Shown: positions 35,402 to 47,854, counted from the first letter of the stretch. The stretch is 64,000 nt of DNA from Linum tenue (GCA_946122785.1 CAMGYJ010000006.1:43172066-43236065), one strand, 5' to 3'. The notes: generated by a model not told the origin, from the sequence alone. Program-made: numbers and translations.

Positions 35402-36800
35402 AGACCCCACACTCAATACTTGCTTGTCCCTAAGCAATGACTCAAACAAGATAACGATAATTGGAGGAAACACAAGACAGACCAGGGAGACACAACCCTG
35501 CTCAAAACACAAAACACAACATTAACACAAGAAATTTACCCTCGTACTCTTATGATAATCAGTAGTTTCTTTCTCAACGAATGAGTTGTGCTTTAATGAT
35601 CATACCATTCACCCCACACTCAAGTTCTTTGCAACCATTAACCATTGACTGACTCAAATCCATCAAAAACTCAATTAGCAACACTCAATTCCGATCGTTG
35701 GTAGTGGGTGATTAACAACTTATGGTGCAACAGTTATTAGGAGAATCTAACCACATCAGTGAGGTGCATATCTCGTGAGGACAATCTGGCTTACTCACAT
35801 CAATCATAAGCAATCAACTATGCATAAGCGTCTAAAAAACAAATGGGGAAGCTTTTAGCAAACTTGGTTTTTAACTTTAAGCACATCACTACCTTTTCTG
35901 ACAAGGAGAGTCTTTCTATCTTTCTGATTTTGCTTGTCGAGTAGTCGTATTTAGTACAAGTGGGATTTATTTCTTACTACCGGTGACCAAGCAAGATCAA
36001 TTTCTGCTTCTTAGCACTAACATAAGGGCTTCTTTCAACTCCTTTTCCTCGGTCCGTGTGGAGGGTCACTGCACATCCTCTAAGGGCACTTCACTCAATG
36101 GGGGATTGTACTTGATAAGCAACATCGTATGGTCGCGAACCGATGCTCAATGGAACCTTTCCTAATCCCCCTGTGCAATGAGTGATTGCCTCACACGATT
36201 TTGGCATTTTTACCCACACTTTAATTGTTATGGCAACATTCTTATATTTTGCTTGTCAGGTAGGATTTTTTTCTTTTATAAAGATACAATTCACCCCTTC
36301 ATAAAACCTTTTAAAACAGAGAGACTCAATGCAAAGTCAAAAGCTCACAACACATGCAAGTAAGCACGGTATGCAAACGTGTCGAATGGTCAATGCTCTC
36401 CACCTAACCACTTCACCATAAGGCATTACACTATCCTCCCAAAAGAGAATGTTGCTAAAAGATTTTGCTAGTTCAAAGCATCTCAAGTCAGTCAAAACAA
36501 CAAGCTCATTGTGAAGAAATTTGCAATTCGACACTAGTGAGATGACTTTGATGATTTCATTCAAGCAAAAACTAATTTTTTATTTTTTATTTTTAGGTGT
36601 TTTTAGCCATTAGGTTAGCACAGGCAGACTGCACTAGCACAGATAGATTGCATGCAGTTTGGCTGTGCACAACCCAAATGACAGTTTTTTGTTTTTTATT
36701 TGTTTTTGGATTTTTTTACCGCATGCAATAGGGACAAACAACACTAAGACTCACCACCCCACACTCAGGATGGAACATTGTCCCTAATTTTCAACTCCAA
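35402..36800 (-). other. Athila 3' non-coding region with polypurine tract
   Basis: On the minus strand GGGACAAGCAAGTATTGAG and then TGTGGGGTCT (35402-35411) lie directly before the 3' LTR, the family's PPT signature. The rest has no coding potential. At 36870-36900 the motif AAACAAGCGCTTCTTGGGAG, typical of the end of the Athila pol region, is seen. Confidence 0.65.
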
Positions 36801-36899
36801 ATCTAAACATGCACGGGTTTAACACAACTAAAAAGAAAACTAAAGAAAAGAAAACTCACCTTGAGTTGCCTCCCAAGAAGCGCTTGTTTAACGTCCTCA

Positions 36900-37210
36900 G
36901 CCTGACATTCATGGAGCTTTCAACCAATGGGTATGGAAAGGTATCCAGAATACCCTCCCGAGCAATGATAGAACGCATAACCTCCATCCAACATATGAGT
37001 CACCTCCGCAGGGCCAGGTGTGCAAAAATTTGGTATGACCTTCTTAGTTGGCATGTTGGATCCTTTAGTGAGGCGTAGGTGGTATTGCAGCCCCCTCAAG
37101 CAAGTACTCTTCCTATTTCAATGTTAGTGAATAAGGAATAATAACAGGAAGATTGAAATCCTTACCCAAATATCGATACTTGAGATGACCTGGCAAGGAT
37201 TTTTGTCCTT
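36900..37210 (-). pseudogene. Athila pol remnants (post-protease and RT scraps)
   Basis: Going down the minus strand, LPGHLKYRYLGKDFNLPVII (37200-37140) matches the linker before RT, and then HMLDGGYAFYHCSGGYSGYL (about 37010-36940) recalls the RT segment around the family's YCFLDGYSGY. The polymerase core, RNase H and integrase are absent, showing at least one large deletion. Confidence 0.5.
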
Positions 37211-37218
37211 GTTTGATT

Positions 37219-37818
37219 TCAGAATCTGAGCAGATAGGAATTTTTCCTTTCTCGAGCTCCACTTTCAAAGTCATCAAATGCATCATGATTATGATCTACT
37301 TGAAAGACATTAAAAGTTTCCTCCTCCTTACCTACTCGGAATGTCAATTTGCCTCTCCCAACATCGATGAGTGCATCGCCAGTGGCTAGAAAAGGTCTAC
37401 CAAGAATGAGAGGCACTCCCCGATCATCTTCCATCTCCAGAATTACAAAATCTGTTGGGAGAATAAACTTCCCCACCTTCACCAATACATTCTCCACCAC
37501 TCCTTTTGGAATTTTTACTGATCGATCAGCCAATTGGAGAGTGATTCGAGTAGGCTTAAGAACATCTCACAATCCCAATTTCTTGTAGACTGATTATGGC
37601 ATCAAATTAATTCCTGCTCCAAGATCACAAAGTGATTTATCGAACGTTCTACCTCCAATGACACATGGAATGGTGAAACTGCCCGGATCATCTCTCTTTT
37701 CTGGTAATTTATTCTGAATCACAGCACTACATTCAGAAGTAAGGGTTACCTTCTCTAGATCAACCCATTTGCGCTTCTTTTTCAGAAAATCCTTTAAGAA
37801 TTTAGCATACGTATGCAT
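37219..37818 (-). pseudogene. Athila aspartic protease region, broken
   Basis: Contains IPCVIGGRTFDKSLCDLGAG followed by INLMP (about 37600), the retropepsin active-site region in its Athila form (D-L-G-A), and LILGRPFLATGDALIDVG (about 37380), the typical C-terminal half. Retropepsin matures the Gag-Pol polyprotein. Stops at 37594 (TAA) and near 37567 (TGA) split the two halves. Confidence 0.8.
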
Positions 37819-37851
37819 CTGTTCAAGTGCCTCCGCTAGTGGTATGTTGAT

Positions 37852-39366
37852 CTAAAGTTGCTTGAAGAGATTCACAAATTTCTTGAAGTTTGGGTTTTCC
37901 ATGGGCTTCATTAACCTCTGAGGGAATGGTGCGGGAGGTTCATAAGGCTTTACCTCTTCATTCTTGAATTTTTTTACCTTTGGAGTTGCACAGGCAAAAT
38001 GCTCATGCACAGGCAGATTGCATGCTGTTTGCCTGTGCAAGTCAGATTTTTCAGCTTTTGCACTTTCTTCCTCTGCAACTGCTTTGCCCTCCTTTTCTAC
38101 TAGATTTTTCTTTCTCTTTGGATCCTCCAACTCCTTCCCACTTCTCAATGTGACTGCTACAACCATGGCATCCTTTGGATATCTCTCAGTATTTGCCGGT
38201 AAAGTCCCAGGAATCCTACCTTGCATATCTGCCAAAGTTTGAGCCATCTGACCTATTTGCCTCTCCATAGCTAGCATAGATGATTGCATATTATTGTTGA
38301 TGGCTAGCTATTGAGTGACAAATTGATCAAGACCCTTGAAATTATTGTCTGTTTTCTGTATATGAGCCAAAATCAACTCCTCCAGCTGGGGCTTCTTCTC
38401 TGGTTGAGGCTGTCGTTGTTGAAAACAGGGAGGTGGGATGTTTCGAACACCAGCTTGATTATTGTTTGACCATGACATATTGGGGTGATGTCTCCATTGA
38501 TGGTTGTATGTATTTGAATACATACCACCATGGCCTTGACTTCGCGGATTATTGATATATTGGACATCTTGAAACTGAGTAGCTCCCAATGGACACATAT
38601 CCCTATGATGAGGACCCTCGCAAAGTTCACATGAAGCAACCTCCTCTTGTCTACCCAGAGCAATCTTGGCCAGTCTTCGTTCGAGTGCATCGAACTTAGA
38701 ATCCAGCTTGGCATCTATCTTGGCTTCTAGACTCACAGCTCTGTTTATCTCATGCAAGCCTCCTCTTCTTCGAATACTGGTCTCACTACCCCATTTAGTG
38801 GCTTCTGAACAGATATTCTCTACCAGATCATATGCTGTTGGTGCCTCCATACTTGTGAAACCATTTCGAGAAGCATTATTCAGGGCATCCCAGAACTCCC
38901 TTCTGATTCCATTGAAGAAAATAATGATCATGTTCCAATCTTCAAGACCATGGCTTGGGCATCTCATCAATAGCCCCTTATAGCGCTCCCATGCCTCAGT
39001 CAGGCTCTCATCATCAACCTGCTTAAAAGTAACAATTTCCTCTTGCCTCTTCATTGCCAAGGCAGGTGGGAAGTACTTATCCAGAAAGGCCTTCTCAAGC
39101 TGAGCCCATGTCGTGATGGAATGTGGTGTTAAGTTTTGAAACCAGTGTGGTGTATTCCCTATCAGAGAGAATGAGAATATTCGAAGATGAATTGCATCAT
39201 CAGACATAGTTGGGCTCTTCATCGTATCACATATGCTCGCGAACCGGTAAAGATGTTCGTGAGAATCCTCAGTGCTAGCCCCGGAGAAAGTATACCCGTT
39301 AGTGATCATGTTGATAAATGCTAGGGTAATCTCCATGGTTGCATCCCTAGTCAGAATGCAACACAT
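37852..39366 (-). pseudogene. Athila gag, broken
   Basis: Retrotransposon Gag domain: HWFQNLTPHSITTWAQLEKA and FLDKYFPPALAMKRQEEIVT (about 39110-39040), then a proline/glutamine-rich linker, a CELCEGPHHRDMC zinc knuckle-like motif (about 38600) and the TLRSGKEL motif (about 38140) that marks the Gag-protease junction in this group. In-frame TAG codons lie at 38308 and 37852. Gag would form the virus-like particle. Confidence 0.85.
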
Positions 39367-39710
39367 GAAGCTCGGGCTCCAGTCCTTCGATTCAAGCGAG
39401 CCCTGATCGAACGATCCTCTGCCATGATGACAGGCTCGATGTCGCGCGATGGTGGTATCGATGATGTAGGGGAGACAGGTGATGAAGCCTACCCTCTCTG
39501 GGTTAGGAAAGGCCTAGGAGTTGTGGTTGGCTGCTTCCCTAACTTGACCTGCTTCTTGTTCTAACGACAGGTCTTCTCGATCTCCGGATCTAGTGGTAGT
39601 AAATTGACAGTCGTCCTCCTAGGCATGCACAAGGAGGATAAACCTGAAAATTCTTCTGCACACTAACACCCAGATCAAAATAGTTCACTCACAAAAATAA
39701 GGGATGGCAG

Positions 39711-39728
39711 TCTCCGGCAACGGCGTCA
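39711..39728 (-). other. Primer binding site, tRNA-Asp type
   Basis: On the minus strand TGACGCCGTTGCCGGAGA follows the 5' LTR, one or two mismatches from the TGGCGCCGTTGCCGGGGA site of Athila/Tat elements. Confidence 0.8.
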
Positions 39729-39734
39729 AAAACA

Positions 39735-40052
39735 TGATAGGGCAAAAGCGTATATGCCAATTTCCTATCTCGTAGTAAACCGGAAAATCCGAGTATCGTC
39801 TCTCAGGGACTGGTACAACCTTATATTCTATCAATTTTATAGAGGAAACTATAGGTGAAAATTGTTTTAGTGAAGAAACTACTAGCTAACAATTAAACAA
39901 AATAAGCAAATTAAAGTTGTTGGGAGAAAATCAATGGGAGAAAGCTCTGGGAGAAACACCGGAATTCACTACCTATCAAGTTCAAATTAATTCACATATT
40001 CTAATCAATTTAATCCATATCTCCACAGCAAGGATATCACTACTGTGCTAGC
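39735..40052 (-). repeat. 5' LTR of the Athila-type element, first segment
   Basis: Matches 34077-34395 closely and stops at the hAT insertion. The LTR continues at 43182-43773 and 49127-49548. Confidence 0.85.
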
Positions 40053-40074
40053 TATAGGTGTCAAAAGTCAAAAC

Positions 40075-40318
40075 ATTACCCGACCCGAGTAACCCGCCCA
40101 ACCAACCCGATCCGCGACCCGCCCGCAACCCGATTGGACTAAAAGTCAAAGACCACCAACCCGCTTGACCCGCAACCGCGTAACCCGCAACCCGCTTGAC
40201 CCGCAACTTGCTTGACCCGAACCCGATTGACCCGCAACCCGCTTGACCCGCAACCCGCTTGACCCGTAAACTAACTAACCCGAACCCGATTAACCCAACC
40301 CGAACCCGCCCGATTGGC
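40075..40318. repeat. Left CCCG array of hAT copy C
   Basis: Units such as CCGCTTGACCCGCAAC and CCCGATTGACCCGC repeat to 40318; an ACTAAAAGTCAA block interrupts the array at 40139, as in copy B. Confidence 0.8.
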
Positions 40319-41088
40319 ACGAATAATACTACATAATATGTTTTTGTGCATGAATATTATATGTAGATAATATATATATATAAAGTTTACGTGACTTGCC
40401 CTATTATTTTTTTCATTTTTCCCACCAAGAACAAAGGTTTACTTTGTGTTGACAAATGACAACTGTCATTAAATTGAATCACATAATAGTCTCCCTGTCT
40501 CGGTAGATAAGTAGAAATCCTAGGAGGGTTATCAACATTTTTTACATTTGATTGATGTATATAAATAATATATATAGATAACGCATACATATGATTGACT
40601 TAATTAAGCCAATCATATACCAGTACCTAATAATTACAACATGTTTTGGTCTCTCTGCCTTTCAGTTCAAGCGTAAACAACAAATTCAAATTGTAACAAA
40701 TTAATTATGTGGACTAGCTAGCTTATGTGCTGGTCTTTCCCATTCAAGGTACACGGTTCAAAGCCTAGCAGAGGCATATTTTTTAACATGTTTTTGTTAA
40801 TAAAAAGTTAGATTGTAAAATACGATAACTTCACTTAATGTATAGCATAGTTAGTAAAATACGGTACGGGAAAGTTACGTATAAAATACTTACCGGTATT
40901 ATACTTCGTCTCTTAGGTAATGTTACGTTTAATAGTACGTTAATAGTCATAAATATATAACTAATTACTTTTATAAATAAATCAATATGTAAAAATAGTA
41001 AAGTTAATAATTTATTTCATTAAATACGGATATTTAACGTGTTATTAAACGGAGTATTTACTAACTATGGTAGTGGACTCGTGGTTTA

Positions 41089-42400
41089 GAGTTTGGAGGA
41101 TTATGACGTATGTTCTTCTCAATAACTTAATACAAAATTTACTTAACTAACATTCTTCACATATCATACGTTATAGTTTATACTTTATACCAACAATTTC
41201 ATAATACATAACTATAGTTCATGGTTTAAGGTTAGTGTATAGGGTATACGATAGTGGACTCGTGGTTTAGAGTTCTGAGTCATAGGAGGTATGTTCTTCT
41301 CAATAACCGAATATAAAATTGACTCAACTTACATTCTTCACATAACATACGTTATAGCTTATACGAACAATTTCATAACATATAACTATAGTATAGGGTA
41401 TAGCTGTATAGGGTCATGGTTTAGAGTTCAGTGTTTGCCTGTTTGGGTTATGGACTTATAGTTAAGGGTTGAGGTTAGTTTTAGGATTAATTACTTAATG
41501 TTGTGATTTAAGATAATGCATGGTTGATGGTTAAGGTTAGTTTTAGGTTTCATATTTAAAATGGTGTTATAGGGTTAGGGTTTCTTCATGGTTATGCTTT
41601 ATGATAAATATTTTGGTTTTTATATTTTAGTAATTAATTTGATTTTAACAATTAATTTAACTTGTGAATGTACATCTTAAATATATCATATTCAAATGAC
41701 ATTCCGACCGACGGATCGAACAACAAACTAGTGAATATACGGTTGTGGACTCGTGGTTTAGAGTTAGGAGGATTAGGACATATGTTCTTATCAATAACCA
41801 AATATAAAATTGACTTAACTTACATTCTTCACATAACATAAATTATAGTTTATACTAACAATTTCATAACATATAACTATAGCTCATGGTTTAAGGTTAG
41901 TGTAGAGTGTATACGGTCGTGGACTCGTGGTTTAGAGTTAGGAGGATTAGGACGTATGTTCTTCTCAATAACCGAATATAAAAATGACTTAACTTACATT
42001 CTTCACATAACATACATTATAGTTTATACTAACAATTTCATAACTTTTAACTATAGTTCATTGTTTATGGTTAGAGTATAGGGTCATGGTTTTGAGTTCA
42101 GTGTTTGGGTTATGGTTAAGGGTTGAGACTAGTTTTAGGGTTAATGACTTAATGTTGTGGTTTAGGGTAATGTATGGTTGATGGTGTTATAGGATAAGGG
42201 TTTAGGATTTCTTCATGGTTATGCTTTACGATAGTTATTTTGGTTTTTATAATTTATTATTTAATTTGATTTTAACAATTAATTTAGCTATAGGGTAAAA
42301 GTATGAATTTAAAATATTTTGAAAACTTCTGAATGTACATCGTAAATATATCATATTCAAATGACATCCCGATCAACGAATCAAATCACAAACTAATTAA
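41089..42400. repeat. Interior repeat blocks of hAT copy C
   Basis: A block starting GTGGACTCGTGGTTTAGAGTT and then TATGTTCTTCTCAATAAC recurs four times (about 41067, 41248, 41736, 41920), with short and long versions alternating (about 180 and 450-490 bases). The long versions carry TTAGGGTTT telomere-like words and end near CGACGGATCGAACAACAAA. The same block is at 279-690 in copy A. Confidence 0.7.
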
Positions 42401-42901
42401 TCAGTATAAAATTTATCATTTATAATAATAAATATCAAAGAAAGGAAGAACAAAATGTTCATCAAATAATTGAGGGAACATTTTCGAATAAAATTGAAAC
42501 AATAAAGTTTTGAAACCCAAATATCTACTCCAAAATTCCCTCCCCAAACGGCAAAAGAGCTTTTAAACCCCGCCCAAAATTTGGTCCAAACTTCCCTTCC
42601 CAAACGCGAAAAAAGTTTTAAAACCCCGCCTATACTTTGGCCAAAATTCCCTCCGTCCCAGCCTCTTTCTATAACAAAATATATATATTAACAATAAAAC
42701 TCCGGCCAAAATTCTTAATAATCCCTGCAACATACCAACAAATTAGCAATATTCAACTTATTTATAATATATTCAAGCAAAATCTAGCCACTAATTTGTT
42801 TAATAATTGCCCTTCATATTTTTTTCATTGCAAAATGGTGATCCGTGAGTTTGTTTTAAATTAGTGTAATAACTAATTATAAATTTTTTTTTGATAGTTT
42901 G

Positions 42902-43168
42902 GACCGAACAACCCACAACCCAACCTGTTGTAACCCGCAATCCGATCAACCCGAACCCGATTGATCCGCAACCCGATCAACCCGTAACCCGACTGATCCG
43001 CAACCCGATCAACCCGAACCCGATTTTCCCGTAACCCGATCGACCCGCAACCCAATCAACCCGCAACCCAATTAACCCAAACCGACTTGACCCGCAACCC
43101 GCTTGAACCGCAACCCGATTAACCCGCAACCCGACTAAATCCGAACCGAACCCGCCCGAACCCGCCCG
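42902..43168. repeat. Right CCCG array of hAT copy C
   Basis: Imperfect units like AACCCGATCAACCCG and CCGCAACCCGATTAACCC fill the last 270 bases before the terminus. Confidence 0.8.
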
Positions 43169-44754
43169 ATTGACACCTATAGTGCTAGCTATCCCTGTCG
43201 GGAATTACTATGTACTAATCAGTTAAATCGAATCCTACTGTCGTAGCTCATCAAATTAACTACTTAGCCCTAACGACCGATATCCTATTCACAACCACAT
43301 AGCATCTTATTTAATCCACTTTCGCTTCGATAAGCTGCTATGTCACATGAAATATGTTCAGTTATTAGGGTTTCACTGTCGCTAATAACCTAATTAACAA
43401 CAAATCAATGTATTGGTGGCCAGTCAACACAAAACATAAGCAATTTCATGCAATAGAGATTGGAAGAAAAGAAATATGAATCAATTCATCAAGTCTAGAA
43501 ATACCTACGTCCTATGGTGTTCCCCCGGAAATTGGGATTTAGTTCATGATCAAATCAAAAGATATAATCATGTTCTTAATCATCATCAAACTAAAAAAAG
43601 CAAAAGAAAAAGAATACTGAGATTTTCTTTCCTGCTGCTCGCGATTATCACAACAACCGCTTCTCTCCACCCGCGTTCGATAGCTCTCGCCTTGGCCAAC
43701 GATTCCGCGCGACGCTGCTTTATCCCCAGTTGTTCTCCGCTCGACAAGTCCCTCACGATTCTCCTCCAATTCCGGGTTAGATCAGGCCCTTAAGGCCTCT
43801 TTCTTAAGGAATATCTTAAACCCCTTTCAACCAATAGGAGAAGGAGAGAGAGAATGATTAGTAATCATTGTGTAACTACCTACCTAATATGTTAAAGGGC
43901 AAGACAGGAATATACAAAATATTTAATGATATTATTAATTAAAATAAAATTGGTAGAAACCCACAGAAACGTAGAATTAATTGGGGTTTCTTATAACAGT
44001 CTCCTCCCAACCCTAAAAGCGTTCATCCTCGAAAAACCACCGTCGTGCCGCGCATCGACGGTGCTCTTGCTTTCCGGTGTATCGTCTCGCAGAACTGTCG
44101 TTGCGTTACCGTCCACCGTCACGCCTCGGCTCTCCTGTCACGCCTTGTTTGTCGTCGTACAGCCACTTCCCTTCATAACCGTCGGCAGCTTTCATCAGCG
44201 TTCTGTTTCGCCGACGTCGCGACGGTGTGGCTAGCCTACCGATTCCATGGAGTCGACAAAACCCTTTATGTTTGGTAAGTTTCTGTATTTGCGTTTGCAT
44301 ATTGTATATTGGGTTACTTTGTTAATACATAATAATCGATGATTAATTATTCGAAAATGGATGATTAATAATAGTGACATTATTTTTAAGTAATGTCTTG
44401 TTTATGAGGTGTTATAACAGCTCGGAAAGGGTTGATTAATAATACATGCATTAGTTGTTAATAATTAAAAGCAATAAGTTCAGAAGTAACTTTGCATGTA
44501 AAGCATCTAAATGTTGGTGTGGATTAATAATTCAAAAAAGGATAATTAATAAGAACGTAATTATTTGTTAATAATTGAAGGTGTAATAGTTACAATTAAA
44601 CCAGAGGTCTAAACATCACCCTAGAGGTGTTTTCATAAATAGGAACGGGATGATTAATAATGCATGCAATAGTTTCTAATAATTAAAGGTTTTAAGTTAA
44701 TAATAAACTTTGCACGTAAAACATTGTTTAATAATTTAGATTAAATAGATAATT

Positions 44755-45171
44755 TTAATTGAGAAGAGTATTCTTTTTCTTCTTTTTAGGAGCCACTACT
44801 ACATCTATCTTTGTCCCTGCAGTGAATGGAGAAGTGACAAGATTATATGGCCTAATCTCCCTTTGTGGCCTCTTATTTGGTTGGGCATTGTCCTCTGCTT
44901 CCACAACAAAGTCATCCTTTCCTTTCTTGCGCTTGTATGTCCTCGTGCACGCCTTGCCCACCTTACGCTTGATAGCCTTCTTAGCAACTTCAGCATCTTG
45001 ATCGGTGGAGATAGGTACAAGTGGCTCATAAGCAACAGTAGCAGGGCGGATGACCACGTCTTCTCCAATCTCGTTGCCTGAATACAGGAAATTGTGGTTA
45101 AGGTAACAAAACTTTTGATAACGCCATTGTAATAATAATTGCGACATAATTATTAATGATAATGTGCCCAT
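44755..45171 (-). pseudogene. Basic linker exon of the MULE-borne gene
   Basis: The minus strand encodes a lysine-rich segment (AIKRKVGKACTRTYKRKKG), then KRPQREIRPYNLVTSPF and a poly-lysine end. In plant MULE-borne genes such a basic linker joins the N-terminal mobile domain to an Ulp1-type (C48) protease, but no protease domain follows: downstream DNA to 44290 is AT-rich and stop-filled. Probably the same gene as 47116-47854, now separated by duplications and an insertion. Confidence 0.45.
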
Positions 45172-45700
45172 TGTAATTATTAATGATCGACACTAAGAGG
45201 GTGAGAATGACCATAGTTTATCAACTTATTTAAACACGATTAACAACTCCTTTTCTCAACTCATTAATATTTTTTACCCTATTATCAACATTTGTATGTA
45301 GTTCTTATTAATCAAGTCGAAATTATTAGTTAATAAGCAGCCCCGTAATTGTTAATAGGATAAACAGAAAAGGTTGATAAAGACTATAGATTGATTCATA
45401 ACAGAAAACTTTTGATAACACCATTGTTAATAATAATAACTGCTATGTAATTATTAATAATAATGCGCCCGTTCGTAATTATTAATGATCGACACTAAGA
45501 GGGTGAGAACGACCATAGTTTATCAACTTATTTAAACACGATTATCAACTCCTTATCCCAATTCATTAATATTTTTTACCCTAATATCAACATTTGTATG
45601 TAGTTCTTATTAATCAAGTCGAAATTATTAGTTAATAAGCAGCCCCGTAATTGTTAATATGATAGACAGAAAAGGTTAATAAAGACTACAGATTGATTCA
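45110..45700. repeat. Tandem duplication of about 295 bp
   Basis: Two adjacent copies starting AAAACTTTTGATAAC (45110 and 45405) share GATCGACACTAAGAGGGTGAG and GAAATTATTAGTTAATAAGC. They diverge by several percent; a related piece occurs at 47095-47120. Confidence 0.75.
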
Positions 45701-45892
45701 TAATAGAAAACTAAGGGGATGAGATACGGTGACAACCCCATTAGGGATTGTGAGATTGACAACCCATTTTATAACCATAGGATCCATTCTCTCTCTTGTC
45801 TCTTTTTTCTTTTTTCAAATCAATGGTACAGATTGGATTTAGACAGAAAAGGTTGATAAAGACTACAGATTGATTCATAATAGAAAACTAAG
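45664..45892. repeat. 177-bp tandem duplication spanning a transposon border
   Basis: Flank, 10-bp target copy and the first 125 bases of the small MULE (45664-45840) are repeated at once from 45841. As a result GAAAACTAAG followed by GGGATGAGATACGG occurs at 45706 and at 45883. Confidence 0.75.
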
Positions 45893-46992
45893 GGGATGAG
45901 ATACGGTGACAACCCCATTAGGGATTGTGAGATTGACAACCCATTTTATAACCATAGGATCCATTCTCTCTCTTGTCTCTTTTTTCTTTTTTCAAATCAA
46001 TGGTACAGATTGGATTAAGGGTATTTTTGGACAAAAAATTGACCACACTAGATTATTACCCCTATTAATATCTAAAACCCTACACTCTCTCTTTCCTCTC
46101 TCTCTCTCTCTCTCTCACGCCATCTTTCTTCTTCCTCCCATCTCTTCCCTCTCTTTCTATCGGCTGCCACCACCGTCGTCGCAGCCGACCCACCACGCCC
46201 TCCGCCACGCCCTCCACCTCTCACCACCGTCGTCGCAGCCGACCCGCCACGCCGTCGCGGCCTCCTCCTCCCACCACCGCCGCGATGGCCTCCCACCACC
46301 ACCGTCGTCGCAACCCTCCCGCTGCCCTCTGTCTCCCACCACCACCGTCGCCACGAGGTCACCGCCTCTCCCCTGCCTCCCCCTTTCGTCATCCCTATTT
46401 TTTTTTTCCAGATCTGTGATTTTTCATATTTCAGATCTGATTTTTTTTGTTCTAGTCTCTAGTGGTACGCTACCAGTGGCAATGGTACCGCTACCAGTGG
46501 TACTGGTACTGGTACCGCTATCAGTGGTACTGGTACTGCTAATGGTACCGCTACCAGTGGTACTGGTACTGCTAATGGTACTGCTACTAGTGGTAATGGT
46601 ACCGTACCACTAGCACTGGTAGCGTACCACTAGCACTGGTAGTGTACCACTAACACTGGTATATTAATTACCAGTAGACTAATAGATTGATACACTTTTT
46701 AACGCATTGGTACATTTTTTCAGGTTGCCGGAGGGAGTCTTCCAGAGAGAATTCGCCGGAGAAAAAGTCTGTCCATCGTAGCGGAGTGGCCGCAGGAGAA
46801 AGGAAGAGAGAGATAGATAGAGATATTAATGTATAGGATTTAAATTTAAAAAAAAATTGTATTTAATATGAGTTTTTAATCCCAATCTGATTAATACAAA
46901 AAAGGTAATTAATATATTCCTTTTTTTATACCCAAAATACCCTTGGTTGTCAATCTGACAACCCCTTAGGGGTTGTCACCGTATCCCGTCCC
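45893..46992. mobile_element. Small Mutator-like element (1100 bp) nested in the larger one
   Basis: Inverted ends of about 50 bases (GGGATGAGATACGGTGACAA left; the complement of GGGACGGGATACGGTGACAA right) and a 10-bp duplication GAAAACTAAG (45883-45892 and 46993-47002). The interior has a CT-run (46086-46120), GC-rich CCACCACCGTCGTCGC repeats (46160-46330) and a GGTACC/ACTGGTA microsatellite (46460-46660). An open frame spanning it is repetitive and not credible as a gene. Confidence 0.75.
46460..46662. repeat. GGTACCGCTACCAGT minisatellite
   Basis: Irregular tandem units GGTACTGGTACTGCTAAT, GGTACCGCTACCAGT and, in the second half, the inverted sense GTACCACTAGCACTG. Confidence 0.75.
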
Positions 46993-47115
46993 GAAAACTA
47001 AGTTAGCAAATTGAAAAGAGGAGAACGAAACATTGATAATGCAAGTTAATGATCTTAAAGAGTTTTCTTGGAAAAATATTGAAAATATTGATAATTATTA
47101 GTTAATAATAGCAGC

Positions 47116-47854
47116 CCCGTAATCTCCTCGGCAGCTCTGCCCCTCATGAATCCCAGATACTTATGCATCACAGTCATACTGCCATTTGGGTCAAAGGCAT
47201 ATCCAATGCTCAACAGAATGCACATCTGCACCCAAGATTCATCATCGGTTGTGTTGCTCATGTCATTCTTCAAATGCATCATGTCGATCATATTTGGGAC
47301 GACTGTGGATATGCCAAGAGCCAACGACCATTCCCTTGTACTGCGTTGGTCGAAGATGTCAAGATCAACGGTATTGGTACCCTTGGGCAAGCCATACACA
47401 CGTTCAACATCATCCTCAGTGAGATACAAACGTTCCCCACCAGGCATATGAAACGACATAGACTGACCTAAAAAATGTTACGAGGACAGGTGCTCACAAT
47501 TACTACTGAAGCAAATTTTATTGATAATGACTCATGATAAAGTTGAAGACGCAACAAGAAAATAACTCTAACTAAAAATGCTAGTCGTGCATTCACTCAC
47601 CATCAAAATTAACATATACCAAGCGCAAGTAATCCTGGTCAATATTGCGCATCTGCAAGTTAAGAACGAAGCCGAACCCATAACTTTGAAGTATAGCCGC
47701 ACGACGTGGGCTAATATTCTTAACGATCTTGCGGACCAGAGACACTGCACCTGATTGGTAAGCGATTGTCATCAACTATGGGTGCATCTGCCTTCTTCTT
47801 CATAGGCTTACTAAACGGTGCAGACTTACGCGCTGTATTCTTTTTACGCGCCAT
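47116..47854 (-). pseudogene. Plant mobile-domain-like gene carried by the MULE, N-terminal part
   Basis: Starts MARKKNTARKSAPFSK at 47854 (basic, possibly nuclear). After a probable frame break near 47775 it continues with NISPRRAAILQSYGFGFVL and RNIDQDYLRLVYVNFD to 47601; a GT-AG intron (47600-47468) with matching phase joins it to exon 2 with GGERLYLTEDDVERVYGLPK and LGFMRGRAAEEI, after which the frame runs into repeated AT-rich DNA near 47116. The SPRR...GFG and EDV..v.GLP motifs are those of the PMD/aminotransferase-like and Ulp1-associated proteins spread by plant MULEs; their role is not settled. The 3' part is lost or scattered (see 44755-45171). Identification is by motif memory and is moderate. 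Confidence 0.55.

Larger units (their letters stand above)
40053..43181. mobile_element. Complete hAT-like element with CCCG terminal arrays, copy C (3129 bp)
   Basis: Ends TATAGGTGTCAA and TTGACACCTATA are a perfect 12-bp inverted repeat. The flanks GTGCTAGC (40045-40052 and 43182-43189) are a perfect 8-bp duplication, confirmed by the uninterrupted sister LTR at about 34392. Both ends have C-rich arrays (40075-40318, 42902-43168) in the same orientation on the plus strand. The interior is non-coding and built of repeated blocks (41089-42400). No transposase, so mobilisation in trans by a hAT enzyme is inferred. Confidence 0.85.

Noticed and set aside
40700..40770. Second tRNA-like or SINE-like word pair (GGTTCAAAGCC) in hAT copy C
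   Set aside because: Box A is poor, no poly-A or SINE duplication was found; too weak to list as a feature.
45906..46613. 235-codon open frame on the plus strand
   Set aside because: It spans a transposon end, a CT-run, a CCACCACCGTC repeat and a GGTACC microsatellite; no domain, and the composition explains the absence of stops.
47146..47471. Plus-strand frames of about 100 codons
   Set aside because: Antisense shadows of the minus-strand mobile-domain-like exon.
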